DNA of 17,883 nt from Deltaproteobacteria bacterium UBA2385 (GTDB lineage: Bacteria > Myxococcota_A > UBA796 > UBA2385), in contig DDSR01000134.1 in NCBI GenBank assembly GCA_002343455.1, positions 1 through 17,883 of the forward strand, read 5' to 3'. A model generated the notes under the pieces. It did not search any database. It was not told the DNA's origin and was given only the letters and a program-made list of their open reading frames with translations. The position numbers were made by a program, and so were the translations under genes. Position 1 is the first letter of the stretch, and each line of letters begins with the position of its first letter. Positions 1 to 7,771 of the stretch are shown in pieces.

Positions 1-30
1 GTTCGTCTCGGGCACCAGGCTTCACCGAGG

Positions 31-47
31 GCCGGGCCTCTCCCGGC
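31..47. repeat. Short inverted repeat downstream of the arylsulfotransferase-like gene
   Basis: GCCGGG and CCCGGC form a perfect 6-bp inverted repeat with a 5-nt loop. It lies about 95 bp past the stop of the minus-strand gene that ends at 143. No T-tract follows on either strand, so a Rho-independent terminator is not supported. The rest of 1-142 holds no gene I can defend. Confidence 0.25.
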
Positions 48-142
48 AGGCTGTGGAAGGCAGGCTCGCGCCGACGGCTATGGACGCCATTGCGGAAGCG
101 ACGTCGGAGAGGACGGCTCATCTCCTTGAGCCCGCAGCCCCG

Positions 143-1531
143 TCAGCGGCTGCCGGGGTAGAGCGCGCCGACGTGCTCGACGTAGAGGAACTCGCCCGGG
201 ATCTCCAGGCTGTGCCGCACGATCGTCTCGCCGGTCTCGGTGGAGATCTCGTCCAGCACGCCGGCCTTGCCGAACGAGACCAGGGTCCGGTCCTCGTCCA
301 GGGGCTGGGCGTTGCCGACGTAGAAGGTCTGCTGGCAGGTCGGCGAGGTGTAGGCCCAGGTCTCCACCGCGGCCCGGCTGCCCTCGTCCAGCTCGAGGTG
401 TGCCGCCCAGGAGCAGTCGGGGTCCAGGATCTGGCCCTGGTTGAAGACGGTGTAGCCGGTGTCGGTCGGCCAGATGCTGTGCGGGTAGTTCAGGACGGGG
501 CTGTCGTCGGGTGACTGGTACTCCCCCTGCTCGCCGCCCAGGCTCCAGAGCACCTCCCCGCTGGGACGATCGATCGCGAAGGCCATGTCGATGTCGCGCA
601 TCGTGGTCAGGATCCGGTCGTGATCGCGGTCGTAGTAGAGGTAGTTTCCGTGGGTCCAGCCCAGGGCTCCGGCGAGCTCCATCGACTCGCTGGCGGAGGT
701 CTTCGAGGTGAACTCTACGTGGTCCCAGACCGACCAGATCGGCGTGCGCACCCCATCCAGGTCCAGCTGGAAGATCTGATCGCCGATGATCTCCCTCGGT
801 CCGGATGCGAGCTCGACCTCGCGGACGTCGTATCCGATGAACAAGAAGCTCTCGTCCGAGATGAGCTCGAAGTCGTGGTGTGCCTCGGCGACGGGGATGC
901 GCCAGACCTCGTCGCCGAAGAAGTCGACCCGGACCAGCTCCAGGTCGATGCTGCCGGGGATCCGGTCGATCAGGACGACGCCCCGGCCGTCCCGGGTGAG
1001 GCGCACCCGCTGTGTGTCCGTGTCCTCGTCGCCCCAGGCCCAGACGAGGCGCCCGTGGTGGTCCATCAGGGCCGCCCAGCGCGAGGAGTCCAGGCCGACA
1101 GGGGCCAGGATCAGCCCCGGGGTGGCGTGGCTGCTGTCGCCCAGGGTCGTCTGCGAGCGGGGGACCTCGGGGCGGAGCCCACCGGTGGTGAACTCGTAGC
1201 GGGTCGAGCGGTGCTCTTGGCCCTCGTGCAGCGCGACCAGCTCGAACCAGCCCTCGGTGGCCTCGGGCACGCCGACCAGGATGCCCTCGTGCTCAACGGC
1301 GGCTTCGCTGGCGGGGGTCTCGAAGATCATGGAGGTGCCGTGTTCGGCGAAGCGCACGAAGCTCTCGACCGCGAGGTCAGTCTCCCAACGGACCGCGAAG
1401 ACGGTCGGCACGATCGCGCTCTGCTCCACCTCGAGCCCACGGAAGCCAGGGTCGACCTCGCCCGCCCTGTCGGAGCAGGCGCTGAGGGAGAGGACGGGGA
1501 CTAGGGCGAGGATGAGCGCGGGAACCCGCAT
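143..1531 (-). CDS. Arylsulfotransferase-like (ASST family) outer-membrane lipoprotein
   Basis: Predicted lipoprotein: a hydrophobic N-terminus ends in lipobox LSAC with Cys19, and Ser at +2 favours the outer membrane. Residues about 30-117 look like an Ig/fibronectin-type beta-sandwich, as found at the N-terminus of ASST enzymes. The rest is a beta-propeller with ASST hallmarks: HHD at 218-220, WTHGN at 292-296, Arg312 followed by an Asp, an IDRPSGEVLWSLGG stretch, and His351. The 18-residue spacing of His294 to Arg312 equals that of His356 to Arg374 in E. coli AssT. His351 (context YPHS) sits where the sulfate-carrying His is expected, but the usual QH context is changed. ASST enzymes move sulfate between phenols without PAPS; that activity here is inferred. 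The start is fixed by AGGAGG four bases upstream. It is the last gene of the left minus-strand block, 86 bp after the subtilase. Confidence 0.8.
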   Translation of the reverse strand: MRVPALILALVPVLSLSACSDRAGEVDPGFRGLEVEQSAIVPTVFAVRWETDLAVESFVRFAEHGTSMIFETPASEAAVEHEGILVGVPEATEGWFELVALHEGQEHRSTRYEFTTGGLRPEVPRSQTTLGDSSHATPGLILAPVGLDSSRWAALMDHHGRLVWAWGDEDTDTQRVRLTRDGRGVVLIDRIPGSIDLELVRVDFFGDEVWRIPVAEAHHDFELISDESFLFIGYDVREVELASGPREIIGDQIFQLDLDGVRTPIWSVWDHVEFTSKTSASESMELAGALGWTHGNYLYYDRDHDRILTTMRDIDMAFAIDRPSGEVLWSLGGEQGEYQSPDDSPVLNYPHSIWPTDTGYTVFNQGQILDPDCSWAAHLELDEGSRAAVETWAYTSPTCQQTFYVGNAQPLDEDRTLVSFGKAGVLDEISTETGETIVRHSLEIPGEFLYVEHVGALYPGSR

Positions 1532-1617
1532 CGGGCCTCCTGGAGAGAAGGTAGCCGAGTCGGCGCCGGTTGGTGCCCGCGATGTCCACGCCTGGAGGCT
1601 GCCCGCCCCCGGCGGCT
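1532..1617. other. Spacer between subtilase and arylsulfotransferase-like gene
   Basis: This 86-bp spacer holds the ribosome binding site described at 1536-1541, an 11-bp inverted repeat GCCGA-G-TCGGC at 1554-1564, and on the minus strand a GGCACC/GGCGCC hairpin with one mismatch. Neither hairpin is followed by a T-tract. Read-through from the subtilase is possible, and I see no convincing promoter. Confidence 0.3.
1536..1541 (-). promoter_or_regulatory. Ribosome binding site of the arylsulfotransferase-like gene
   Basis: Read on the minus strand, a perfect AGGAGG lies 4 nt upstream of the ATG at 1531. The spacing is on the short side, but the match is complete and it selects this start. Confidence 0.7.
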
Positions 1618-3375
1618 TCAGCCAGGACAGAGCCGCGCAGCCGCAAGGACCGCTGCGTCCACCTGGATCAGCGGCCCCCCGCCGAGGCTGGGCTTCCCGG
1701 TCTGAGCGAGCAGCTGGTAGATGTCGGCGGGCCCCAGCGCGGGGCAGATCGCCTTCAGCACACCCGCGAGGCCCGAGACCATTCCCGCAGCGTGGCTGGT
1801 GCCATCGGCCAGCGCGTAATGGCCGTCGTGGGTTGCGACACAGATCCCGACGCCGGGCGCCGAGAGACCCTGGTCCAGGCCGGAGGTCGAGTTCGAGAAG
1901 GCCGCCCGCTGGTCACGCCCGTCCGTGGCGCTCACCACGATCACCCCCGGGATGTTGGCCGGCCACTGGTCCGAGGCCCGACCCCGATCGTTGCCGGCGG
2001 CCGCCACCACGACGACGCCCCGAGCGAGGGCGTGAGCGACCGCCTGTTGAACGGCCGTAGGAGCAGGACCCCTTGCGCCAAACGAGAGGTTGATGACGTC
2101 GACCTGGTCAGAGACAGCCTGACCGATGGCCCGCGCCACATCGTCTGCAGCCGACCTGTGGCTGGACAGGGCCGGATAGATCGCAACCTTGATGATTCGC
2201 CCTCCGCCGTTGAGGCTCGCCACCCCGCGCCGGTTGTTGGACGCAGCCGCGATTGTGCTGGCGATCTGGGTTCCGTGGCCCCGGAGATCTTCGGACCGCC
2301 GGTCCAGTACCACGGCTCGCAGGTCTTCATGGTCGACTTCGACACCTGTGTCGATCAGCGCCACGACCGCCGGCGAGTCGATCGGCAGGTCCGCCAAGGC
2401 CGCCATCATCGTGTCGCTGACCACGCGACGCAGCTCGGCCTGTCCCCCGGCCAGCGGATCATTGACCCCGGCGATGCCGCCCCCCCGGCCCTGACAGGTC
2501 CCGAGGGAGGGCGAGTCGGAGGCGCTGATCGCCATGTTCAGCTCGATGGCGTCGACGTTCTCGCTGTCGAGGGACAAGTACACCAGCAGCACCACCGCTG
2601 CTTGCGCGCTGCTGCTCAGCACCCAGGTCTGCGCGAGGTCGAGATCGGAGACGCCCGCGCCCAGCGGCACCGCGGTAGCGCCCAGCTCGTTGAGGAGCGG
2701 TACGATCTCGTTGATGTGGTCGTCCGGTCCGAGCTCAAGGAGCAGCTCGACCGTCTCCTCGGACGCCGTGGCCTGCTCCACCGTCAGGCGCAGCGCCAAG
2801 GTACGAGCGAGCACCTCCAGCCCCTCGGCCGAGGGCAGGCCGCAGAGTCCGATCCCCAGGAAGGGCAGCGACCAGACGGCAGCCATCCATGGCAGTGTCT
2901 GGGCCGTTTGGGGGCGTCCCGCCCGCGGGATACGGCGAACCGCGATGGCCATTACGCCTCGGCTGAAGCCTCCGAGGGCCAAGGCCCACCACTGAACGCT
3001 GATCGCGGCCCAAAAAGTGGCGCCATAGACGACCACCGCAAGAGCTTGGTCCGCCTGGCTCCAGTCGCGCAGGGAGAGGAGCAGGGCCCAGCCGACCCAG
3101 GAGGCGCCTCCAACCATGCAGCCAAAGACCCAGAGTTCGGGCCGAGGTGGTGCTCGCTCGGCGTGGGCGCGCAAGGCGGTCTGCGCGCCGTTCATCCACC
3201 GACTGTACAGCTTCCATTCGCGGAAGAGCAGGTGGGTCGCCGCGACCACGCAGGCAAAGCGGAGGATGAGCTCACCTGGTACGTCGTCGACCAGCCCCCC
3301 TACTCCACAGACGACCAGGCCGAAGAGCAACCAGAAGCGGAAAGCGCGACCCGAGACTGCCAGAAGCCAAGACAT
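1618..3375 (-). CDS. Membrane-anchored subtilisin-like serine protease (S8 family)
   Basis: The S8 catalytic set is complete: Asp342 (ALIDTG), His367 (GHGT), the oxyanion Asn462 (AAAGND) and Ser527 (GTSHAAG). The usual GTSMAxP motif has Gly in place of Pro. Ahead of the protease domain (about 333-580) lie several hydrophobic stretches that could span the membrane: about 12-29, 34-51, 81-101, 110-137 and 160-180. Residues about 193-285 have an alternating strand/helix pattern resembling a subtilase prodomain (inhibitor I9 type). Four cysteines in or beside the catalytic domain (294, 512, 544, 583) would suit an oxidising compartment. The protease domain is therefore probably periplasmic or on the cell surface; topology is inferred. 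No good ribosome binding site precedes the ATG. It follows the M1 peptidase after 53 bp. Base composition looks somewhat less GC-rich than in genes to the right. Confidence 0.92.
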   Translation of the reverse strand: MSWLLAVSGRAFRFWLLFGLVVCGVGGLVDDVPGELILRFACVVAATHLLFREWKLYSRWMNGAQTALRAHAERAPPRPELWVFGCMVGGASWVGWALLLSLRDWSQADQALAVVVYGATFWAAISVQWWALALGGFSRGVMAIAVRRIPRAGRPQTAQTLPWMAAVWSLPFLGIGLCGLPSAEGLEVLARTLALRLTVEQATASEETVELLLELGPDDHINEIVPLLNELGATAVPLGAGVSDLDLAQTWVLSSSAQAAVVLLVYLSLDSENVDAIELNMAISASDSPSLGTCQGRGGGIAGVNDPLAGGQAELRRVVSDTMMAALADLPIDSPAVVALIDTGVEVDHEDLRAVVLDRRSEDLRGHGTQIASTIAAASNNRRGVASLNGGGRIIKVAIYPALSSHRSAADDVARAIGQAVSDQVDVINLSFGARGPAPTAVQQAVAHALARGVVVVAAAGNDRGRASDQWPANIPGVIVVSATDGRDQRAAFSNSTSGLDQGLSAPGVGICVATHDGHYALADGTSHAAGMVSGLAGVLKAICPALGPADIYQLLAQTGKPSLGGGPLIQVDAAVLAAARLCPG

Positions 3376-3381
3376 GGCTGG

Positions 3382-3412
3382 ATGTTACACCGAAACGCTC
3401 GAGCGTGGACAA
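3382..3412 (-). promoter_or_regulatory. Candidate promoter with palindrome ahead of the subtilase
   Basis: On the minus strand, TTGTCC (3407-3412) and TAACAT (3382-3387) resemble -35 and -10 boxes, each 4 of 6, with a long 19-nt spacer. A perfect 12-bp palindrome, ACGCTCGAGCGT (3395-3406), fills most of the spacer, where a repressor could act. The -10 box ends only 6 nt before the ATG and no Shine-Dalgarno is visible, so a transcript from here would be nearly leaderless. Both boxes are weak. Confidence 0.25.
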
Positions 3413-3428
3413 ATGCTCGAACGGAGAG

Positions 3429-5897
3429 CTACCGCTCCTCCACCTTCCGCAAGCGCGCCTCCAGCGCCTCCACCCGCTTCTCCAGGGCCGCGACCCCGCC
3501 GTCGCCGCCGCGCAGGCCGGCCGCCTGTCGCAGCAGGGCCGGGCGATCCTGCTCGGAGAGGGTGCGGGCGGCGGACTCGATCGCGGCGGCAGAGGAGCGC
3601 TCTCCCAGGGCGGCCAGGGCCTGGGCGGCGGCCTTGCGCAGGGCGGCGTCCGGGTCGCGCAGGAGATCGCCCAGCTCTTCGGCGACGCGCTGCCGCGGGC
3701 CTCGCTCGGCCCAGCGGGCGGCCTCGGCCAGGGCCAGGATGGCGGCCTTGCGCGCCGGCACGCTGCCCTGCCGGGTCCAGGGGCGGATCGACTCCAAGGC
3801 GGCCGGGTCGCGGCTGGCGCCCAGGCCAGTGAGCGCGCCCTGGCGGACCCGGTCCCAGGCGCTCTCGACGCCGAGGTGGACGATCAGCAGCGGGTGGTGG
3901 GCGCTGCCTCGCTGCGCGCCCAGGGCGGCGAGGGCCTGCTGGGTGGCCCCGTAGGGTCGATCGGGCAGCGCGAGCCAGGTCACCAGGGCGGCGGCGACGC
4001 GGGGGTCGCGGTGGGAGGCGCAGGCGCTCATCAGCGGCGCCATGACACGGGGGTCCTGCTCTTCGAGCACCAGCTCGGCGAGCAGGCCGGCGGCGCGCGC
4101 GAAGCGGCAGTCCCCGAGCAGGCCGGCGAGGATGCGGCGAGAAAGCCAGAGGGGCTCGGCGCGCCAGGCGGGGCCGAGGGCGGCCAGGAGGGAGGGGCGA
4201 CCGAGCGCGCAGGCGGCCTCGAAGGCCTGCAGCCGACCGCGGAGCGAGGGGCCCCGCAGGGCGGCGAGGAGCAGCTCGTCGCCGGGGTCCCAGTCGACCA
4301 GCTCGTGGGGGAGGCTGGCGTCGGGGTCGAGGATGAGCTGGGCCGGCTTGCCGCGCAGGCTGAGCGAGGCGCGCTCGTCCTGGACGTCGAGGCGGTGGCG
4401 CTGCCAGGAGCCGTCCTGGGCCTGGACGGCGAGCTCGAGGGGGAAAGTGAACAGACCGACGCCCGCTTCCGGATCGCGCTGGGCCTGGCGCAGGCTGAGG
4501 GTGAAGAGCCCCTCCTCGGCCTTCCAGGAGGTCTTGACCTCCAGCTTGGGGTGTCCCGGGCTCTCGAACCACTGGTCGAAGAAGCGGGCCAGGTTCTGGC
4601 CGCTGTGCTGCTCCATCACCCGACGGAAGTCGGAGGTCTCGACGACGCCACCGGCGAAGCGCTCGAGGTAGTCCCGGACGGCCGGCCAGAAGACGAGGTC
4701 GCCCAGCTCGCGCCGCAGCAGGTGCAGGCGGACGGCGCCGCCGGGGTAGAGGTGGCGATCGAAGAGATCCCAGGAGCTCTCGAAGCGACGGGTAGCGATC
4801 GGCCGGCGGTAGCGGCTTCGCGACTCGTCGAGGTAGTTGCGCAGGCCGACGGTGAGCCAGGCCTGCATGGCCTCGGCCCCCCAGTGCTCCTCGATCCAGA
4901 CGCTCTCGATGTAGGTGGCCCAGCTCTCCTTCAGCCAGGACTGGGCGAAGTCGCGGCAGACGACCTCGTCGCCGAACCAGGTGTGGGCCATCTCGTGCAC
5001 GTTGATGAGGTCGACGATCCAGCCGCTCTCGGCGTGCCAGCGCTCGTCGCACATGAAGGCGTCGTCCCAGGAGACGAGGCTGATGTTCTCCATGGCCCCG
5101 CCGATGCCGGGGGCGGCGAACTGGTAGTACTTGGGCCAGGGCAGCGGCCGGCCCAGGCGCTGGGTGGTCCAGTCCAGGAACTCGGCGGTGCGCCCGAAGC
5201 TGCGGACGAGATCCTGGGCGGTCCAGGGAGGCGGCGCGAAGAAGCGGATCGGCCGGCCCTGGTGCTGGCCCCCCTCGGCCTGGACCAGCTCGCCGGCGAC
5301 GAAGCAGAGCAGGTAGCTGGGGCAGGCGTGCTCCAGGCGCCAGGCGTGCTCGACCCGCCCGTCGGGCAGCGCGGTGCTGCCCAGCTCCCGGCCGACCGAG
5401 ACGGCCGCGAGGCCGGCGGGCACGACGAGGTGGATCTCGACCGTGGGGCGCACGATGGGGTGGTCGACGCAGGCGAGCCAGTGGCGGGCCCGCTCGGTCT
5501 CGTGATCGGTGGCGGCCCAGCGCGGGCCCCCGGCCTCGCCGAAGTGCAGGCCGGTGGTGGGCCGCTGGACCCGGTAGCGGACCTGCGCCACCCGCTCCTC
5601 ACCGACGGCCAGGCCGGCCTCCCAGACCAGCTCCAGGCGGCTGCCGTCGTAGCTCCAGCGGCCCTCCTGCCCCTCGACGCCAATCCCCTCGACCTCGACC
5701 CCGCTCGCGTCGACCAGGTCGAAGACCACGCGCCGCGCCTCTGCCCGGGTGGCCCGCAGCCGGGTGCTCACCTGGACCTGGGCGGCCTGGGCCTCGAAGT
5801 CGAGCTCGACCCGGATGTCCTGGTGCACGGGGAGGAGGGGGAGGTCCGGGGCGTAGCGGGGGAGCGTGTCGGGGCGGGCGAAGCCGGGGCTGGACAT
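3429..5897 (-). CDS. M1 family zinc aminopeptidase with C-terminal HEAT-like repeats
   Basis: Zinc aminopeptidase that removes N-terminal residues from peptides. The exopeptidase motif GAMEN is at 267-271. The zinc site HEMAH (His301, Glu302, His305) is followed 19 residues later by the third ligand Glu324 in KESWATY. Tyr384 in RHLYPGG is the probable transition-state Tyr. Domains: N-terminal beta saddle (about 20-205), thermolysin-like catalytic domain (about 210-450), beta domain (450-530), then about 250 residues of helical HEAT-like repeats ending in a charged coiled coil (803-822). No signal peptide is visible, so the enzyme is probably cytoplasmic. The frame stays open upstream to 6539 inside the preceding gene. 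The ATG at 5897 is preferred because AGGA lies 6 nt upstream, it falls just after that gene's stop, and M1 homology begins here. It is almost certainly co-transcribed with the upstream membrane protein. Confidence 0.95.
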   Translation of the reverse strand: MSSPGFARPDTLPRYAPDLPLLPVHQDIRVELDFEAQAAQVQVSTRLRATRAEARRVVFDLVDASGVEVEGIGVEGQEGRWSYDGSRLELVWEAGLAVGEERVAQVRYRVQRPTTGLHFGEAGGPRWAATDHETERARHWLACVDHPIVRPTVEIHLVVPAGLAAVSVGRELGSTALPDGRVEHAWRLEHACPSYLLCFVAGELVQAEGGQHQGRPIRFFAPPPWTAQDLVRSFGRTAEFLDWTTQRLGRPLPWPKYYQFAAPGIGGAMENISLVSWDDAFMCDERWHAESGWIVDLINVHEMAHTWFGDEVVCRDFAQSWLKESWATYIESVWIEEHWGAEAMQAWLTVGLRNYLDESRSRYRRPIATRRFESSWDLFDRHLYPGGAVRLHLLRRELGDLVFWPAVRDYLERFAGGVVETSDFRRVMEQHSGQNLARFFDQWFESPGHPKLEVKTSWKAEEGLFTLSLRQAQRDPEAGVGLFTFPLELAVQAQDGSWQRHRLDVQDERASLSLRGKPAQLILDPDASLPHELVDWDPGDELLLAALRGPSLRGRLQAFEAACALGRPSLLAALGPAWRAEPLWLSRRILAGLLGDCRFARAAGLLAELVLEEQDPRVMAPLMSACASHRDPRVAAALVTWLALPDRPYGATQQALAALGAQRGSAHHPLLIVHLGVESAWDRVRQGALTGLGASRDPAALESIRPWTRQGSVPARKAAILALAEAARWAERGPRQRVAEELGDLLRDPDAALRKAAAQALAALGERSSAAAIESAARTLSEQDRPALLRQAAGLRGGDGGVAALEKRVEALEARLRKVEER

Positions 5898-5899
5898 GG

Positions 5900-7720
5900 T
5901 CAGTCCTGAGCGCTGGGGAGCTGCTTGGAGGGAGGGGGGGAGCCGTACTTGTTCTGGCCGGCGTCGGGCGCGCCGGAGACCATCAGCGGCGGAGGCGCGC
6001 AGTCCTCGGGCCCGGTGGGTCCGGGCTGCAGCGACCAGTAGCTGATCGCCTCGTTCCTGCCGGTGGGGGGGCCCAGGGCCGGCTGCAGGCGCAGCAGCAT
6101 CTCGTCGACCGACATGGCCCGCAGCCGCACATGCAGCAGGACGACCGAGCGGAAGCCGAGGGCGTAGAGCCGCCCCTCCTCGGTGATCAGGCAGGGGTCC
6201 ACCCGCCGCGGGACCATCGGGTCGTGCAGGCGCATCAGGATGCTGCGGCTGAGCATGGGCGAGCCGTAGGGCGAGGGCGTGGCCTGGACCGGGTGGCGAT
6301 GGGTCAGGGCCCAGAGCATCGAGCGATCGTTGTCGATGATCGAGGTGGACTCGGCCGGGGAGTTGCCGGGGAGCTCCAGGATGGGGCCGTCCTTGAGGAA
6401 GGTGTACCGGGAGACGACGTCGGCGGGGGGCTTGGTATCGAAGGCCAGCGGCGCGTCGATCCGGTAGCTCAGGCCATCGACCAGGAGCAGCAGGCTGACC
6501 GCCCCGGCCACCGCGGGGGCCCGGGCGCCGCGCAGCCATGGCGCGAGGGCGGAGGCGCCGATCAGGGCGAGGATCGGACCGGCGGCCAGGGCGAGCCGGC
6601 CCCAGTCGTTGAGGCCGCCGAAGACCGGGATCAGCCGGGCCAGCAGGTAGCTGGGACCGAGCAGCCGCGCCTCAGGGTCGCCGAAGTTGAAGCGCGGCCC
6701 CATCATCAGGATGAGGAGGAAGACGCCGAAGGCCGCGCGTCCGCGGGGGCCGCGCACCAGCGCCAGCCCCAGGAGGAGGAGGACGACCCAGCCTGGATAG
6801 GGCGCCACGGTCATGCTCATCTGCGGGCGAAACCCGAAGAGGCGGCTGGCCGCGCGCAGGTCGATCGAGGGCGCGCCCGAGCCGAGCACGTCGAGCCCCC
6901 CGGCGCGGTCGACCCACCAGGGCGCGCTGGCGAGGTGCGAGGCGAGCATCGGCACGGTCAGCAGGGCCGCCGGGAGGACGATCCAGAGGGCCGCGATCGC
7001 CGCCCGGCGGGGCTCCAGGTTGGCCAGCCGGCCGATCAGCAGCGCGGCGGGGATCCCGACCAGCGCCCCCTGGAGCAGGGGCTGCCAGCCGCAGGCGGCC
7101 AGGGCAGCGAGGGCCAGCGCTCCGCCCACCCGGGCCCAGCCGGGAGCGGGGCTGCGCGCCGCCTGCACGAAGAGCGCCAGCAGCAGCGGCAGGAGCGTCA
7201 GCCCGAGCAGCTCGCTGCGACCGAGGGCGACGCCGGACCAGAGGTAGGGGGTGGAGACGGCGCCGGCCGTGGTCAGGGCGGCGACCCAGGGGTGCTGGGG
7301 CTCGACCTGCCGCGCCAGCAGCCAGGACCCGAGGGCCAGCAGCCCCAGGTGCACGAGGTGCATCAGGTTCCAGCCCAGGGTCGCGCCGCCGACGCCGGCG
7401 AGCCAGACCCCCGGCGCGATGAAGAGCAGGTGCAGGGGATCGACGAGGTCGAGGTGGATGCCGTCGGGGTAGGAGACCAGCACGCTGTCGCGAATGAAGG
7501 GGCCGAAGCGGGACAGCCCCTCGGCGCTGGTGGTCAAGCCCCAGAGGTGCGCGGGGCCTTCACCCTCGGGCACCCCGATGGCCAGCGTCGACGGCCCCCG
7601 CAATGCCGGCCAGAGCATGACCACGGCGGCGATGGCGGTGACCGCCAATGCCAGGAGTCGGGCGCTCCGATCGTCGTGCTCAGGGCTATGGGCTTCCAGG
7701 CGGTCCTCCGAGGTTGGCAC
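5900..7720 (-). CDS. Polytopic membrane protein, GT-C glycosyltransferase-like
   Basis: I do not recognise a specific family. The 606-residue protein has a short charged N-terminus, about ten hydrophobic segments (for example 21-40, 93-110, 118-136, 165-186, 198-220, 240-262, 309-323, 329-341, 374-394, 402-416), and a soluble C-terminal domain of about 190 residues. Acidic residues in the first outside loop and the SYPDGIHLD segment (83-91), plus an ILELPG segment at 447-452, recall GT-C polyprenyl-sugar-dependent glycosyltransferases and YfhO-like membrane proteins. This assignment is by pattern only. The C-terminus is Pro/Gly-rich and probably disordered. The start is a GTG at 7720 with only a weak G-rich ribosome binding site; no later start precedes the first membrane segment. 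It leads directly into the M1 peptidase with a 2-bp gap and is divergent from the small gene at 7772. Confidence 0.8.
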   Translation of the reverse strand: MPTSEDRLEAHSPEHDDRSARLLALAVTAIAAVVMLWPALRGPSTLAIGVPEGEGPAHLWGLTTSAEGLSRFGPFIRDSVLVSYPDGIHLDLVDPLHLLFIAPGVWLAGVGGATLGWNLMHLVHLGLLALGSWLLARQVEPQHPWVAALTTAGAVSTPYLWSGVALGRSELLGLTLLPLLLALFVQAARSPAPGWARVGGALALAALAACGWQPLLQGALVGIPAALLIGRLANLEPRRAAIAALWIVLPAALLTVPMLASHLASAPWWVDRAGGLDVLGSGAPSIDLRAASRLFGFRPQMSMTVAPYPGWVVLLLLGLALVRGPRGRAAFGVFLLILMMGPRFNFGDPEARLLGPSYLLARLIPVFGGLNDWGRLALAAGPILALIGASALAPWLRGARAPAVAGAVSLLLLVDGLSYRIDAPLAFDTKPPADVVSRYTFLKDGPILELPGNSPAESTSIIDNDRSMLWALTHRHPVQATPSPYGSPMLSRSILMRLHDPMVPRRVDPCLITEEGRLYALGFRSVVLLHVRLRAMSVDEMLLRLQPALGPPTGRNEAISYWSLQPGPTGPEDCAPPPLMVSGAPDAGQNKYGSPPPSKQLPSAQD

Positions 7721-7745
7721 TATCGCACCCCCCGCCCGCTATGAT
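7714..7745 (+). promoter_or_regulatory. Candidate sigma70-type promoter for the YqjD/YqjE-like pair
   Basis: TATGAT at 7740-7745 is a good -10 box (5 of 6). TTGGCA at 7714-7719 is a 4-of-6 -35 box, but the 20-nt spacing is longer than ideal. The -35 box overlaps the GTG start of the divergent membrane-protein gene (7718-7720), so the two units must share or compete for this 51-bp region. A sigma54 reading of TTGGCAC was considered, but the -12 GC is not in place. Confidence 0.4.
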
Positions 7746-7756
7746 GTCCGCACACC

Positions 7757-7765
7757 GAAAGGAAG
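7757..7765 (+). promoter_or_regulatory. Ribosome binding site deciding the GTG start at 7772
   Basis: GAAAGGAAG lies 6 nt upstream of the GTG at 7772. It supports this non-ATG start and rules out the upstream ATG codons at 7741 and 7744, which are in other frames. Confidence 0.65.
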
Positions 7766-7771
7766 CCTCCT

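Noticed and set aside
1570..3954. 794-codon plus-strand open frame opposite the subtilase and the end of the M1 gene
   Set aside because: It lies antisense to a protein with a complete S8 catalytic set. Its translation is Arg/Gly/Pro-rich with no recognisable domain, as expected in GC-rich DNA.
3405..5909. 834-codon plus-strand open frame opposite the M1 aminopeptidase
   Set aside because: Antisense to a gene with full GAMEN and HExxH-18-E motifs. The translation is Gly/Ala/Glu/Gln-rich low complexity with no domain.
5898..6539. N-terminal extension of the M1 frame into the preceding gene
   Set aside because: The extension is Arg/Pro/Ala-rich, out of frame inside the membrane-protein gene, and M1 homology begins right after the ATG at 5897, which has its own ribosome binding site.
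7714..7729. Sigma54 promoter suggested by TTGGCAC
   Set aside because: The -12 GC does not fall 10 nt after the -24 GG; the TATGAT box downstream is a better explanation.
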